The notes beneath the pieces were generated by a model that had not been told where the DNA came from, searched no databases, and worked only from the letters and a program-made list of their open reading frames with translations. The translations under genes were made by a program, and so were the position numbers. Shown here piece by piece: positions 1 to 10,622 of a DNA stretch of 64,000 nt (the stretch's first letter is position 1; each line of letters starts with the position of its first letter). Source of the DNA: Vibrio quintilis (GTDB lineage: Bacteria > Pseudomonadota > Gammaproteobacteria > Enterobacterales > Vibrionaceae); NCBI RefSeq assembly GCF_024529975.1, contig NZ_AP024897.1, positions 3,782,001 through 3,846,000 of the forward strand. Direction: 5' to 3'.

Positions 1-1
1 A

Positions 2-625
2 ACAGTGATTGTATTCAGTTTACCGGGGGCATTTACACCGACCTGTTCATCAAGTCATCTGCCTCGCTACAACGAGTTATATTCCGTATTTAAAGAACAT
101 GGCGTGGATGAAATTTTATGTGTTTCTGTAAACGACACTTTTGTCATGAATGCATGGAAAGACGATCAGGAAGCAGAAAATATCACTTTCATTCCCGACG
201 GTAACGGCGAATTCACTGATGGCATGGGTATGCTGGTTGAGAAAAATGACCTTGGCTTCGGCAAACGTTCATGGCGCTACAGCATGCTGGTGAAAGACGG
301 GATTGTGGAAGAAATGTTCGTCGAACCAAATGAGCCAGGCGACCCGTTCAAAGTTTCTGATGCAGATACGATGCTGAAACATATTGCGCCTGGCTTCCAC
401 CTGCAGGAATCCATTACTGTGTTTACCAAACCTGGCTGCCCATTCTGCGCCAAAGCAAAACAGAATCTGATTGATAAAGGTTTGCAGTACGAAGAAGTGA
501 TTCTGGGTAAAGATGCCACAACGGTAACTCTGCGTGCCATTACAGGCCGTACAACCGTTCCTCAGGTATTCATCGGCGGAAAACACATCGGTGGCAGTGA
601 AGAACTGGAAACTTACCTGGCTTAA
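2..625 (+). CDS. Peroxiredoxin-glutaredoxin hybrid protein (5' end outside window)
   Basis: Thiol peroxidase that reduces hydrogen and organic peroxides, with a fused glutaredoxin that recycles it using glutathione; cytoplasmic. The N-terminal part is a Prx5-type peroxiredoxin with the active-site motif [14 protein letters not shown] (peroxidatic Cys in PTC). The C-terminal 75 residues are a glutaredoxin with the CPFC redox motif and the [14 protein letters not shown] glutathione-binding region. The frame is open to the left edge, and the first visible residues (TVIVFSLPG) align inside the family, so roughly 35 N-terminal residues lie upstream; the GTG at 5 is internal. Fusions of this kind are known in Haemophilus and Vibrio, often beside oxyR, which is not visible here. 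Confidence 0.93.
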   Translation, partial: TVIVFSLPGAFTPTCSSSHLPRYNELYSVFKEHGVDEILCVSVNDTFVMNAWKDDQEAENITFIPDGNGEFTDGMGMLVEKNDLGFGKRSWRYSMLVKDGIVEEMFVEPNEPGDPFKVSDADTMLKHIAPGFHLQESITVFTKPGCPFCAKAKQNLIDKGLQYEEVILGKDATTVTLRAITGRTTVPQVFIGGKHIGGSEELETYLA

Positions 626-804
626 TTACACACCGCCCTCATCAGTACACTGATAAACAACTATCAGTCATCAACAATCTGTTATCAGAGAATATAACTT
701 CCGGCTCCTGGTATCAGGAGCCAGCTCCCTTCAGGAATACCAGTAACGTCGTATTCCGGAAGCATCAGCTCCGGGTGCCGGGAATCAATTGCAGGAAAGA
801 AAAT
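626..804. other. Gap with successive hairpins between the peroxiredoxin and reductase genes
   Basis: Three inverted repeats follow each other in the gap. CTGATAA and TTATCAG bracket the first loop; GGCTCCTG/CAGGAGCC (703-710 and 715-722, loop GTAT) is a perfect 8-bp stem; GGAATAC/GTATTCC (734-740 and 751-757) is the third. None is followed by a T-run, so they do not look like ordinary rho-independent terminators. They may be mRNA-stabilising or attenuating structures between two redox genes. Confidence 0.45.
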
Positions 805-2262
805 ATGAAACAAATTAATGTCGATGTCGCAGTGATCGGTGGCGGTACTGCCGGATTAGGTGCCTACAGAGCAGCCAAAGCACATACACCCAAAGTCGTG
901 ATGATTGAAGGCGGTCCATACGGAACAACATGTGCCAGAGTCGGTTGTATGCCATCAAAACTCCTGATAGCTGCCGCAGAAAGTGTTCATCAGATAGAAA
1001 AAGCCCCCGGGTTTGGTGTTCATCCTCAGGGTGAAATCAGAATTAATGGCCGCGAAGTCATGGACCGGGTGAAAAGAGAACGGGATCGTTTTGTCGGATT
1101 TGTGCTCGAAGGGGTCGATGAAATTCCGGCAGAAGACAAAATACAGGGTTACGCAAAATTTATCGACGATCATACATTAGTCGTTGATGATCATACTGAG
1201 ATCAAGGCAGATAGAATTGTGATCGCGACAGGATCACGCCCGGCATATCCGGCAGTCTGGAATGAACTGGGCGATCGTCTGATCATCAACGATGATGTCT
1301 TTGAATGGGACGATTTGCCAGATTCGGTGGCAGTATTTGGTCCGGGTGTGATTGGGCTGGAACTCGGACAGGCATTACACCGTCTTGGTGTTCAGGTGAA
1401 AGTATTCGGCCACGGAGGCAAAGTCGGACCATTAACCGATCCTGAAGTCATGCGTTATGCCACCAAAGCATTTCAGCAGGAGTTCTATTTAGATCCAAAT
1501 GTCAGAATCGAAAGCATGAAGCGCCCCGACGGGCAGGATAAAGTCGAAATTCAATTCATTAATCATGATGATGAACTTGAAACATTTAACGCATCTTATG
1601 TGCTTGCAGCAACAGGACGCCGGCCGAATGTCGACAAAATCGGCCTTGAAAATACTTCAGCAGAACTTGATGAGCGGGGTGTTCCGACTGCGGATCATTA
1701 CACACTGCAAACATCTGCCAGCCATATTTTTATCGCCGGTGATGCCAGTAACCAGATACCGCTATTACATGAAGCCGCGGATCAGGCAAGAATTGCCGGT
1801 GATAATGCCGGACGTTTCCCGGATATCAGAGCTGGATTGCGTCGTTCATCTATCTCAGCTGTTTTCTCCGATCCACAGATCGCGATGGTCGGTGAAACAT
1901 ACAACCAGCTGACGAAACGTCTTGGACAATGCGGGTGTTTTGCAACCGGAGAAGTCTCTTTTGAAAATCAGGGACGTTCACGCGTGATGCTGCGCAACAA
2001 GGGTGTCCTCCATGTTTATGCAGAACAAGGCACCGGCCGTTTTCTGGGCGCAGAAATGATGGGCCCCAATGCGGAACATCTGGCACATCTGCTGGCCTGG
2101 GCACATCAAAGTCAGATGACGATTTCAGAAATGCTGGATATGCCTTTCTATCATCCGGTGATTGAAGAAGGTGTCCGGACAGCACTTCGCGATGTGAACG
2201 CCAGACTTCATCTGGGGCCGGAAATGATCAAACACTGTCTGGATTGCGGTCCGGGCTGTTAA
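805..2262 (+). CDS. Dihydrolipoamide dehydrogenase-like flavoprotein disulfide reductase
   Basis: Class I pyridine-nucleotide disulfide oxidoreductase, 485 residues. Visible are the FAD-binding GGGTAG motif near residue 12, the redox-active disulfide in GTTCARVGCMPSK (Cys-X4-Cys), a second dinucleotide fold around VAVFGPGVIGLELGQAL, the ATGRRP motif, the FAD-contacting FIAGDA motif, and a C-terminal dimerisation domain with the FYHPVIEEG catalytic His region. The tail ends in a Cys-rich CLDCGPGC. No 2-oxoacid dehydrogenase subunits are adjacent, so the role is probably not in a classical dehydrogenase complex; the redox neighbour suggests thiol metabolism, which is inference. I chose ATG 805 because GGAAAGA lies just upstream and the N-terminus then fits the family; the ATG-like start at 775 has no such support. 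Confidence 0.88.
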   Translation: MKQINVDVAVIGGGTAGLGAYRAAKAHTPKVVMIEGGPYGTTCARVGCMPSKLLIAAAESVHQIEKAPGFGVHPQGEIRINGREVMDRVKRERDRFVGFVLEGVDEIPAEDKIQGYAKFIDDHTLVVDDHTEIKADRIVIATGSRPAYPAVWNELGDRLIINDDVFEWDDLPDSVAVFGPGVIGLELGQALHRLGVQVKVFGHGGKVGPLTDPEVMRYATKAFQQEFYLDPNVRIESMKRPDGQDKVEIQFINHDDELETFNASYVLAATGRRPNVDKIGLENTSAELDERGVPTADHYTLQTSASHIFIAGDASNQIPLLHEAADQARIAGDNAGRFPDIRAGLRRSSISAVFSDPQIAMVGETYNQLTKRLGQCGCFATGEVSFENQGRSRVMLRNKGVLHVYAEQGTGRFLGAEMMGPNAEHLAHLLAWAHQSQMTISEMLDMPFYHPVIEEGVRTALRDVNARLHLGPEMIKHCLDCGPGC

Positions 2263-2272
2263 TTTGTACTAG

Positions 2273-3458
2273 CTCAGACCTGATCTGACAGTTACCCATT
2301 TTTTCGGTGCTTTCGTCAGATTAGATTTGAGCTAAATTCTTTTCTGCCCAAATCTTTTTTCCATCCAATAATGTCTCTATCGGTGTCCGCCCACAGCAGA
2401 CTTTTCCCTGATGAGTTCGAACATTGTTGTAATAATCCAGCCATTCGTCCAGATCTTTTTGCAACTCTTCTAATGAACTGTAGAGCTTTTTCCTGAACGT
2501 GACCTGATAAAATTCATTGAGAATCGTTTTGTGGAAACGCTCGCAGATACCGTTTGTCTGAGGATGTCTGGCTTTTGTTTTTGTATGGTCGATATCATTG
2601 ATAGCCAGATACAGCTGATAATCGTGCTGCTCCACTTTGCCACAGTACTCTGTGCCTCTGTCCGTCAAAATCCTCAGCAGCGGAAGCTGATGGGCTTCAA
2701 AGAACGGTAAGACACGATCGTTGAGTAAATCAGCCGATGTGATCGGTGTTTTTGTGGTATAAAGTTTTGCGAAAGCCACTTTGCTGTGAGTATCGACAAA
2801 GGTCTGCTGGTAAATCCGGCCAACACCCTTGAGATTACCGACGTAGAATGTGTCCTGTGACCCCAGGTAGCCGGGATGATGCGTCTCGATTTCACCACAC
2901 ACTTCATCATCCTGTTTCTTTTTCTCCAGCGCTGCAACCTGCTCTTCACTTAAAATGATTCCTTCACTGGCGACTTTGGCTTCTAAAGCGGCCAACCGTT
3001 TTTTGAAATTCTCCAGATTATTCCGTAGCCAGATCGACCGGACACCACTGCCGGAAACAAAGATTCCTTTCTTACGGAGTTCATTGCTGGTACGCGCCTG
3101 ACCATGAGCTGGAAATTCGATGGCGTAACTGACGACAGCCTTTTCTGTAGATTCATCAACCCGGTTCTTAATATTGGGTGCTCTGCGGGACTGATTCACT
3201 AAGGAATCAATTCCGCCTTGCTCGACAAGCTCCTGATAGCGATAGAACGTGTCCCTGGATACGCCCATAATCTTACATGCCTTGGAAACATTGCCTAATT
3301 CTTCCGCCAGATTTAATAAACCCGCTTTGTGTTTGATAATGGGATTGTTAGTATGAAGCATGAGAGTTACCTCTTTTTTGTTTGATTAAAGATTCAGCAC
3401 CTTTATCAAAACGGGTAACTCTCAACTTTTCAAGAAGATGTGTCAGATTAGGTTGTGA
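2273..3458 (-). mobile_element. IS481-family insertion sequence
   Basis: Complete-looking element of about 1.19 kb around one transposase gene. Its ends are imperfect inverted repeats, best conserved over ACCTxATCTGACA on both sides (left inner part about 2278-2290, right about 3440-3454). It sits at CTAG (2269-2272) on the left and CTAA on the right; IS481 elements are known to target CTAG-type sites, so the flanks fit a slightly decayed duplication. The insertion lies less than 12 bp after the reductase stop codon, separating that gene from its native downstream sequence. Exact ends are uncertain by a few bases. Confidence 0.8.
2321..3361 (-). CDS. IS481-family DDE transposase
   Basis: Catalyses movement of the surrounding element. 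The N-terminal helix-turn-helix (GNVSKACKIMGVSRDTFYRYQEL) is followed by an integrase-type catalytic core with the three acidic residues in TFVDTHSK, ILTDRGTEYCG and NGICERFHKT. The C-terminal YYNNVRTHQGK segment is also typical. At 346 residues it is full length with no frame disruption, so it is probably active. The start is preceded by AGAGG about 8 bases upstream on the minus strand. Confidence 0.93.
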   Translation of the reverse strand: MLHTNNPIIKHKAGLLNLAEELGNVSKACKIMGVSRDTFYRYQELVEQGGIDSLVNQSRRAPNIKNRVDESTEKAVVSYAIEFPAHGQARTSNELRKKGIFVSGSGVRSIWLRNNLENFKKRLAALEAKVASEGIILSEEQVAALEKKKQDDEVCGEIETHHPGYLGSQDTFYVGNLKGVGRIYQQTFVDTHSKVAFAKLYTTKTPITSADLLNDRVLPFFEAHQLPLLRILTDRGTEYCGKVEQHDYQLYLAINDIDHTKTKARHPQTNGICERFHKTILNEFYQVTFRKKLYSSLEELQKDLDEWLDYYNNVRTHQGKVCCGRTPIETLLDGKKIWAEKNLAQI

Positions 3459-3617
3459 CTAATTCAGTTAATTTTTACTCAGATGATCTTACCGGGCTCA
3501 ACATACTGAAAGAGGCGGGTGTACTCACGTGCATCCGCTTCTTTATCTCACTCAAATTCCGGCAGGTTCTGATACAATAACTTTTTTAACCGGCTTCACT
3601 TCTTTACGGACTCAGCC

Positions 3618-3866
3618 ATGCCCTGCAAATATTGCGATCAAAATTGGTTTTGGAAAAAAATAGGCCGCTGTCAACGCTGTATCAATCAGTTGACTGTTCT
3701 ATGTATTCTATTCTGGGTTTTCTGGTTTAGCTGGGGAAACGCTCATTCAAAAGAAACCGGGGTCATTGCGTTAATCGTGTTTGGCGGGGCTTTTCATTGC
3801 CTGCTGGCACTTCATCTGTGGATGAAGTTCATCACACTGCCATTACGCAAGCATAAACACAAATAA
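3618..3866 (+). CDS. Small cysteine-motif membrane protein (DUF3624-like)
   Basis: 82-residue protein. The N-terminus carries two Cys pairs (CKYC and CQRCINQL) that resemble a small zinc-ribbon-like motif, followed by two hydrophobic helices (about 24-40 and 47-66) and a basic C-terminal tail. It resembles the DUF3624 family of small Vibrio membrane proteins; this is recalled similarity, not a search result. It stands alone between the IS481 element and the argH terminator. Function unknown. Confidence 0.7.
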   Translation: MPCKYCDQNWFWKKIGRCQRCINQLTVLCILFWVFWFSWGNAHSKETGVIALIVFGGAFHCLLALHLWMKFITLPLRKHKHK

Positions 3867-3883
3867 ATCCGGAAGCCTAAAAA

Positions 3884-3920
3884 GAAAAAAGCCCTGAAAT
3901 GAACATCATATTTCAGGGCT
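3884..3920 (-). terminator. Rho-independent terminator, arg operon side
   Basis: Perfect 11-bp inverted repeat AGCCCTGAAAT/ATTTCAGGGCT (3890-3900, 3910-3920). The flank at 3880-3889 is A-rich on the plus strand, so on the minus strand the hairpin is followed by a T-run. This fits termination of the leftward argCBGH transcript. A second weaker inverted repeat (GAAAAAGCAG and CTGCTCTTTTTC, about 3940-3981) lies between it and argH. Confidence 0.75.
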
Positions 3921-4049
3921 CTCTTAGAAGATTCATCTAAGAAAAAGCAGTGGTATTCTAATAGACCCTGCTCTTTTTCTTTAGTTCAATAATAATCGAT
4001 CTTTTTTAGATCTTTATCTGATAATAAGACCAGATATTATAATTTCATA

Positions 4050-5924
4050 TTATGCAACGTCGGTTTTAAAAATAATCTCTTCAGCCAGATTCGTTTCAAG
4101 TGCAACTTCATCACATGCATGTTGTCTTGGGCACTGGTCGCAGTCTTTTAACACCTTTTCAGGTAACAACATTTTTGACGTTGGCAGAAAATCAAGCTTC
4201 ATAAAGAATTCCGGCGTCCGGGTCAGTACAAATACTTTTTTAATCGCCATCTGCCGGGCTTTATCCACCAGATAACTGACAATCGCTTTCCCTTGTCCCT
4301 GCCCTTGCCAGCCGGCCTCAATGCCAAGGGAACGAATCTCAGCTAAACCGGAATCATAAACATATAAAGAGGCACATCCGGTCACCTGACCATGGTGTTC
4401 AGCCACCGCAAATGAACCAATATCCCGGATTAATTCACTGCGTGAACGTGGCAAATTCTCTCCGAGATTCGCCCAATAGGCAACCATCCCTTCCAGCGCT
4501 TCAATATCCGTCAGGCGGGCCGGACGAACTTTCACCGCATTGACATTTCGCTGCCCTAAACGGTTTTCAGCCTGCTCTACTGCGTGAGCCACCTGTGCCG
4601 GAGACACACCACCAAGCGCACTCCGTTTGCTCAGGCACGACTCAATCGTCAGGATTTCATACACATCTTCATCAATGACTTCAGAAAATGCTTTCAGCTG
4701 CTCAAGAGACAACTCTTCAAGTGCGCATCCCTGCTCAATCGCAGCGACAACTGCAACACCCACAATATGATGCGCTTCCCGGAACGGAATCCCTTTCGCA
4801 ACCAGATAGTCAGCAAGCTCTGTCGCATTCGCATAACCTTGTTTTGCTGCTTCAAGAGTCCGCTCACCATTTACCTGAATGCCTTCAAAGCAAAGTGCGG
4901 CCATCTCCATACAGTCATTCCAGGTATCCAGCGCATCAAACAAACCTTCTTTGTCTTCCTGCATATCTTTGTTATATGCCAGTGGTAAGGCTTTCACGGT
5001 CATCATCATCGCTGACAATGAGCCATAAACACGGCCTGTTTTTCCCCGGATCAATTCAAGTGCATCCGGGTTTTTCTTTTGTGGCATTAAAGACGATCCG
5101 GATGTCACCGTATCTGCCAGTTCAATAAAATTCGACTCACCCGAATTATAAAAGATCATATCTTCGGCAAGACGGGATAAATGCAGCATAGAAATAGAAG
5201 CAACAGACATCAGCTCCATCACATGATCACGGTCTGAAACCGAGTCCAGTGAATTCCGGGTCGCCCGGCGGAAGCCCAAATGATGGGCCAGCTTTTCCCG
5301 ATCAACCGGATATGCTGTACCAGCTAATGCACCGGAACCTAAAGGACAGGTATCCAGACGGTTTAATGCGTCTTCAAGGCGGTCATAATCCCGTTCAAAC
5401 ATTTCCACATAAGCCAGACACCAGTGAGCGAAAGTCACCGGCTGGGCACGTTGTAAATGCGTATATCCAGGAAGAACAGTTCCCTGATGCTCAGCAGCGG
5501 TCGATACCATTTTTTTCTGCAAACGATCCAAAGCAATCAGTAATTGCTGCCCCTGCTGGCGGCACCAGAGTTTTAAGTCGGTTGCAACCTGATCGTTCCG
5601 GGAACGGCCTGTATGAAGTTTTTTACCCAGATCACCAACCCGGTTGATCAACTGCTGTTCAACCCATGAATGAATATCTTCAGCATCAGAACGTAAGATC
5701 TGCTCCGGATCTTCCATCACTGCAAGCTTCAGTTCATTCAAAGCCAGTTCCAGTTTTTGTTGCTCTTCTTCCGTCAGTACATTCACTGACAGCAGCGCCT
5801 TAGACCAGGCAATAGAACCTACAATATCCTGCTCAGCCAATCGGTAGTCAAAACATAGTGAATCATTAAAATCTTTGAACCGTATATCTGCTGCCTGGGT
5901 AAACCGACCACCCCATAATGCCAT
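4050..5924 (-). CDS. argH: Argininosuccinate lyase fused to a GNAT acetyltransferase (ArgH(A) type)
   Basis: The last arginine-pathway step (argininosuccinate to arginine plus fumarate) combined with an acetyltransferase domain expected to make N-acetylglutamate. Residues 1 to about 460 are the lyase, with the family signature [12 protein letters not shown] and the HTGRSRNDQ motif. Residues about 465-624 are a GNAT fold ([26 protein letters not shown] is the acetyl-CoA loop) ending with a [10 protein letters not shown] cluster. Such fusions are known in Moritella and Vibrio. The start at ATG 5924 (MALWGGRF) follows AGGAG; the longer frame to 5960 lacks a site. It is the last gene of argCBGH, 94 bp after argG. 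Confidence 0.95.
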   Translation of the reverse strand: MALWGGRFTQAADIRFKDFNDSLCFDYRLAEQDIVGSIAWSKALLSVNVLTEEEQQKLELALNELKLAVMEDPEQILRSDAEDIHSWVEQQLINRVGDLGKKLHTGRSRNDQVATDLKLWCRQQGQQLLIALDRLQKKMVSTAAEHQGTVLPGYTHLQRAQPVTFAHWCLAYVEMFERDYDRLEDALNRLDTCPLGSGALAGTAYPVDREKLAHHLGFRRATRNSLDSVSDRDHVMELMSVASISMLHLSRLAEDMIFYNSGESNFIELADTVTSGSSLMPQKKNPDALELIRGKTGRVYGSLSAMMMTVKALPLAYNKDMQEDKEGLFDALDTWNDCMEMAALCFEGIQVNGERTLEAAKQGYANATELADYLVAKGIPFREAHHIVGVAVVAAIEQGCALEELSLEQLKAFSEVIDEDVYEILTIESCLSKRSALGGVSPAQVAHAVEQAENRLGQRNVNAVKVRPARLTDIEALEGMVAYWANLGENLPRSRSELIRDIGSFAVAEHHGQVTGCASLYVYDSGLAEIRSLGIEAGWQGQGQGKAIVSYLVDKARQMAIKKVFVLTRTPEFFMKLDFLPTSKMLLPEKVLKDCDQCPRQHACDEVALETNLAEEIIFKTDVA

Positions 5925-6018
5925 TGCTTCTCTCCTGATACTGAAAAGGGATCCAGACAAAAGTCTGGATCCACATATTGTTCTATTGCTTCTGTGTCTT
6001 TAAATACATTGATTTATT

Positions 6019-7233
6019 TTATTTCTTTGCTTCGTTCAGCGCTCTGATCCGGCTGGATAACGAGTACAGACGAATAAATCCACCCGCATGGCTTTGATCG
6101 TAAACATCATCTTCACCAAAGGTTGCAAATTCTTCTGAGTATAAACTGTTTTCAGATCGTTTCTGTGTCGCAGTCGCCTGACCTTTGTATAGCTTAATCA
6201 CGACTTCACCATTGACATCTTGTGCCAATTCTTCAGATGCTGCAAGGATTGAACGACATAGTGGTGTAAACCAGCGACCATCATAAACAAGGTGCGACGC
6301 TTTCAGTCCCAGCTCTTCGCGGAATTCAAATGAAGTTTTATCCAGAACCAGCTGTTCGACTGCACGTAGTGCTTCCATCATGATTGTGCCTCCCGGAGTT
6401 TCATAACATCCGCGGGACTTCATACCAACCAAACGGTTCTCAACAATGTCAATCCGGCCAATACCGTGCTTCACACCTTTGTCGTTCAGATAAACCAACG
6501 TATTATAAGGTGTCATTGCCTGTCCATCGACTGCAACCACAGCACCTTTCTCAACTTTCAGGGTCACATATTCAGCAGCATCCGGTGCTTTTTCAGGATC
6601 AATCGTCCAGGCCCAGCAATCATCATTCGGTGCATTCCATGTACTTTCAAGCACGCCACCTTCTGTGGAAATATGCCATGAGTTCGCATCGCGGGAATAA
6701 ATTTTCGTCAGTGAGGCTGAACACGGAATGTTTCTCTCAGCCAGATAGTCGAGACACTCTTCACGGCTGACCAGATCCCACTCACGCCATGGCGCAATTA
6801 CATGCAGGTCAGGTGCTAAGGCAGCAAATGCACCTTCGAAACGGACCTGATCATTTCCTTTACCGGTACATCCATGAGCCAGCGCATCTGCACCCACTTT
6901 ACGCGCAACTTCAACCTGTGCTTTTGCAATTATCGGACGCGCCATAGACGTGCCGAGAAGATATTTGCCTTCGTACAATGCACCAGTCTTCAGTGTCGGA
7001 TAGATGTAGTCCGCAACCAGTTCTTCTTTCAGATCGACGACATGACATTCAGAAGCACCCGATGCGATAGCTTTTTCTTCAATACCAACCAGCTCATCTT
7101 CTCCCTGGCCCACATCAGCAACAAAAGCAACCACTTCACATCCATAGTTTTCTTTCAACCATGGAATAATCACTGACGTATCCAGACCGCCAGAGTATGC
7201 AACAACAACCTTCTTAAATTCAACCTTGCTCAT
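6019..7233 (-). CDS. argG: Argininosuccinate synthase
   Basis: Joins citrulline and aspartate using ATP to give argininosuccinate. The 404-residue length and the N-terminal ATP pyrophosphatase loop ([17 protein letters not shown]), the [13 protein letters not shown] segment and the [12 protein letters not shown] region are all typical of the short bacterial type. It lies between argB (66 bp gap) and argH (94 bp gap) in one leftward operon. Confidence 0.97.
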   Translation of the reverse strand: MSKVEFKKVVVAYSGGLDTSVIIPWLKENYGCEVVAFVADVGQGEDELVGIEEKAIASGASECHVVDLKEELVADYIYPTLKTGALYEGKYLLGTSMARPIIAKAQVEVARKVGADALAHGCTGKGNDQVRFEGAFAALAPDLHVIAPWREWDLVSREECLDYLAERNIPCSASLTKIYSRDANSWHISTEGGVLESTWNAPNDDCWAWTIDPEKAPDAAEYVTLKVEKGAVVAVDGQAMTPYNTLVYLNDKGVKHGIGRIDIVENRLVGMKSRGCYETPGGTIMMEALRAVEQLVLDKTSFEFREELGLKASHLVYDGRWFTPLCRSILAASEELAQDVNGEVVIKLYKGQATATQKRSENSLYSEEFATFGEDDVYDQSHAGGFIRLYSLSSRIRALNEAKK

Positions 7234-7299
7234 ATCTATCTCTCCAATTTCCCTGCTCTGCGCATGGCGGTCAGTAACCCAGGGTTTGTTTTCATTTAC

Positions 7300-8091
7300 T
7301 TATTTTTCGGTCCGGGGATAAAAACGGGTTCCGATATTTTCCCCGGCAATTAAATCTGCGAGTTTTTCTGGTGTTCGCCAGCCAGCAACTTCAATTGCCC
7401 GGCCTAAATCATTGGCTGCATCGAGCGCAGCTCTTACTTTGACAATCATGCCGTCAGTGATAACTTCAGACGCAATCAACTGCTCCGCTGTCTCTGAATC
7501 TAATGCTTTGATGAGTGACTTGTTTTCATCCAGCACACCATTCACATCAGACAATAAGACCAAGTCAGCATCCAGACTCTTCGCAACCGCAACAGCAGCA
7601 TCATCGGCATTCACGTTCATCATCTGCCCCTGAGCGGTCAGCCCAATCGAGCTGATCACAGGCGTTGCACCCGCCTTAATGACAGAATAGACGATAGTTG
7701 CATCTCCGGCTGAAGCCCGGCCAACTGCACCAAGCTCAGGGTCCAGCACTTCAACCTGACACAGCCCGCCATCACCAAGACACATGCCAACTGCGTTAAT
7801 GCCATGCTTCATGGCTTCACCCTGGAGCATCTTATTTGCGGTACCAGCCAGTGCGCCGGTGATAAATGGAATCTGTTCAGCCGGCGTCACCCGTAAACCG
7901 TTCTTCTTTACCGTTTCAAACCGGAGTTTTTTCATCAGGTCATCAACCAGATAACCACCACCGTGAACAATCACGACAGGTCGCTTCTGCTTTGAGACAG
8001 CAATTGTATGAAACAACTTTTCAAGCGTTTCGGGGCTGCCTAATACCGCACCACCCAGTTTGATAACGATTGGATCAGAGCATTGCGTCAT
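7300..8091 (-). CDS. argB: Acetylglutamate kinase
   Basis: Phosphorylates N-acetylglutamate, the second step of arginine synthesis. Amino-acid kinase fold: [12 protein letters not shown] at the N-terminus (nucleotide-binding Lys), VIVHGGG (acetylglutamate site), and [15 protein letters not shown] near residue 160. The 263-residue length and lack of an extended N-terminal helix suggest the arginine-insensitive type, as in E. coli. It starts 22 bp after argC. Confidence 0.96.
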   Translation of the reverse strand: MTQCSDPIVIKLGGAVLGSPETLEKLFHTIAVSKQKRPVVIVHGGGYLVDDLMKKLRFETVKKNGLRVTPAEQIPFITGALAGTANKMLQGEAMKHGINAVGMCLGDGGLCQVEVLDPELGAVGRASAGDATIVYSVIKAGATPVISSIGLTAQGQMMNVNADDAAVAVAKSLDADLVLLSDVNGVLDENKSLIKALDSETAEQLIASEVITDGMIVKVRAALDAANDLGRAIEVAGWRTPEKLADLIAGENIGTRFYPRTEK

Positions 8092-8113
8092 ATCCTGTTT
8101 CCTTACTCTTTCT

Positions 8114-9118
8114 TCATACTAAAGCGGTTATTTCAGGGTAACCATAATGGATATTGAGGCATTGCATCGCCTGACTTGAAGCGCCTTTGAGTAAATTATC
8201 AATCGCTGAAACAACGATGATATGTTCCCCACTGACTTTCCAGCCAATGTCGCAGAATGGCGTGTTCTGAACATTTTGCAGTCTTGGTAGCTCACCATCC
8301 GCAATGCGGACCAGAGGCTTATCCTGATATGCCTGAGTGAAGGCTTCAGTGACCTGCTGCTCTGTCACACCCGGTTTCAGTTTCATGGTTATCGTTGCCA
8401 GTATTCCCCGCTTGAAGTTGCCAAGATGCGGCGTGAAGATCACATCACATCCGAGGTGAGTTGCAATTTCAGGCTGATGTCTGTGGGTAAACACACCATA
8501 GGCCTGGAGGCTGACTTCACAAAAGCTGTTAATCATTGAAGCCTTTCTGCCGGCTCCGGAAACACCGCTGACGGCATTAATCACCGGCCACTGCTGTGTG
8601 TCAATCAGCTGATTTGCAAGCAGCGGTTTAATTCCCAGTTGTGAAGCCGTCGGATAGCAACCGGCAACAGCAATTAGCTGACTGTTTCGAATAGCTTCCT
8701 GATTCCACTCTGCCAGACCATAAGTCGCCTGCTTTAGCCAGTCGCTGTGCTGATGCTCAAAGCCATAGTAGTCAGTATAAAACGCATCCTGATTCACCCG
8801 GAATGCACCTGAAAGGTCAAACACCTGACAATTATTTTCTAAAAATACCGGCGCCAAATCATGACTGACCTGATGCGCTGTCGCCAAAAACACCACATCA
8901 GATGCCCGGGCCACAGCTTCAGGATCAACGAGTGGCTCAACCGGCATATCAATCACACCGGCCAGATGCCCGTGAAGTGCCGAAATCTTTTTCCCGGCAT
9001 CAACACTATTGGCTGAGACGAATAAACCTGTTAGCGTAAGTTCCGGATGTTTATGAATCATCAGAGCCAGTTCAGCCCCTGTGTATCCACTTGCTCCGAT
9101 AACGGTTGTTTTCAGCAT
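8114..9118 (-). CDS. argC: N-acetyl-gamma-glutamyl-phosphate reductase
   Basis: NADPH-dependent reduction of acetylglutamyl phosphate, the third step of arginine synthesis. The N-terminal Rossmann motif ([15 protein letters not shown]), the active-site Cys in [13 protein letters not shown] and the [12 protein letters not shown] segment are all present; length 334 is normal. It is the first gene of the leftward arg operon and diverges from argE across a 155-bp control region. Confidence 0.97.
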   Translation of the reverse strand: MLKTTVIGASGYTGAELALMIHKHPELTLTGLFVSANSVDAGKKISALHGHLAGVIDMPVEPLVDPEAVARASDVVFLATAHQVSHDLAPVFLENNCQVFDLSGAFRVNQDAFYTDYYGFEHQHSDWLKQATYGLAEWNQEAIRNSQLIAVAGCYPTASQLGIKPLLANQLIDTQQWPVINAVSGVSGAGRKASMINSFCEVSLQAYGVFTHRHQPEIATHLGCDVIFTPHLGNFKRGILATITMKLKPGVTEQQVTEAFTQAYQDKPLVRIADGELPRLQNVQNTPFCDIGWKVSGEHIIVVSAIDNLLKGASSQAMQCLNIHYGYPEITALV

Positions 9119-9158
9119 ATACTTACATCCAGTTCGTTGGTTTAAAACCAGCCAATAA

Positions 9159-9228
9159 AGTGATTATAAATTTAAAAAAATAACCTTATTGTGGTTTTTT
9201 ATTCAAAAAAAGTGATTTAATATGTCTT
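9159..9228. promoter_or_regulatory. Putative ArgR operator: three ARG-box-like palindromes
   Basis: The argC-argE divergent region holds three 18-bp matches to the ARG box WNTGAATWWWWATTCANW. Box A is 9159-9176 (AGTGATTATAAATTTAAA, two mismatches in the core). Box B is 9190-9207 with a perfect right half ATTCA. Box C is 9211-9228 and is weaker on its right side. B and C are separated by exactly 3 bp, the classic spacing of paired ARG boxes. This would allow ArgR to repress both directions when arginine is plentiful. Confidence 0.6.
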
Positions 9229-9273
9229 TTACCTTCTCAGATGAAGTCTGTCAATAGCAGGAGCAAAGATTCT

Positions 9274-10410
9274 ATGCAGTTTCCTAAGTTTAAAGAGATA
9301 TACAGCGAGCTGATTTCAACATCTTCAATCAGCTCTTCAGACTCCCGCTGGGATGAAGGAAATCAGGAAGTCATTACCAAACTGGCGAACTGGTTAAATC
9401 ACCTTGGTTTTGATGTCCGGGTTGATGATGTTGCACCGGGAAAACAGAATCTGATTGCCCGCAAAGGAGAAGGTGAAGGCGGACTGCTTCTGTCCGGCCA
9501 TAGTGATACCGTACCTTTCGACCAGGGACGCTGGGATTATGACCCGCACGTATTAACAGAAGATGACCAGCGTTTTTACGGTCTGGGAACCGCTGATATG
9601 AAAGGCTTTTTTGCTTTCATTATTGAAGCTGTCCGTCACACGGAATGGCAGAAACAACAGAAGCCACTTTATATCCTCGCCACCTGTGACGAAGAAACCA
9701 CGATGGCTGGCGCACAGCACTTTACCCGTCATACACCTTATCAGCCGGATTACTGCATTATCGGTGAACCAACCAGTCTCATTCCTGTCTATGCCCATAA
9801 GGGTCATGTGGCAAATGCCATCAGAGTGACAGGAAAGTCAGGACATTCATCAAATCCCGCTTTTGGAGTGAATGCGATAGAAGTGATGCATGAAATTTTA
9901 TTTGAAATGATGAAACTACGTGATCGACTCATCAAAGACTATCACCATCCCGGATTTGAAATTCCATCGCCAACACTGAACCTTGGTCATATTCATGGCG
10001 GAGACAGCGCGAACCGGATTTGTGGCTGCTGTGAACTTCATTATGATGTCAGACCTCTGCCGGGAATGAGTCTTGAAGGACTTGAACAGTTATTGCGTGA
10101 ATCACTACGCGAAGTACAGGCGAAATGGCCCGGAAGAATAGAGATGCAGCCGCTTCACGACTCGATTCCCGGATATGAATGTAAGAAAGACCATCCATTT
10201 GTCACCGAAATCAGTCAGCTTGCAGGCCATGAAGCCCATAGTGTCAACTACTGTACAGAAGCACCATATCTTCAGCAGTTGTGTCCGACGCTGGTCCTCG
10301 GACCGGGTTCGATCGAACAGGCGCATCAGCCCAATGAGTTTCTTTCATTCGAATACATTGACCCAACAATTCGTCTGTTATCTCAGGCGATACAAAAATA
10401 TTGTTTCTAA
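9274..10410 (+). CDS. argE: Acetylornithine deacetylase
   Basis: Removes acetate from N-acetylornithine to give ornithine. M20 metallopeptidase family: metal ligands are visible in [20 protein letters not shown], the [12 protein letters not shown]lu pair and C-terminal [16 protein letters not shown]. Start ATG 9274 ([10 protein letters not shown]) follows AGGAG with 10 bases spacing and gives 378 residues, near the E. coli length; the ATG at 9241 lacks a ribosome binding site. It reads away from argC under the shared control region. Having argE as well as an acetyltransferase domain on ArgH indicates the linear pathway. Confidence 0.95.
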   Translation: MQFPKFKEIYSELISTSSISSSDSRWDEGNQEVITKLANWLNHLGFDVRVDDVAPGKQNLIARKGEGEGGLLLSGHSDTVPFDQGRWDYDPHVLTEDDQRFYGLGTADMKGFFAFIIEAVRHTEWQKQQKPLYILATCDEETTMAGAQHFTRHTPYQPDYCIIGEPTSLIPVYAHKGHVANAIRVTGKSGHSSNPAFGVNAIEVMHEILFEMMKLRDRLIKDYHHPGFEIPSPTLNLGHIHGGDSANRICGCCELHYDVRPLPGMSLEGLEQLLRESLREVQAKWPGRIEMQPLHDSIPGYECKKDHPFVTEISQLAGHEAHSVNYCTEAPYLQQLCPTLVLGPGSIEQAHQPNEFLSFEYIDPTIRLLSQAIQKYCF

Positions 10411-10622
10411 ATACCCGGTCTGAAAGTTACTTTCACCTTCCAGACCCAAATGTAAAAAATTTTCAATAAAACAGTCCAAACTATCAATTAATATTTAATC
10501 TATTGATATGGACAATAAACAGAATATTGTTAATCTATACCTGACTTAGTGAAACATTTTTCACTAAGTTGACGAGTCTAACTAAGAACATTGGATGTAA
10601 TTTTTTTTCAAGGCAGGACACA

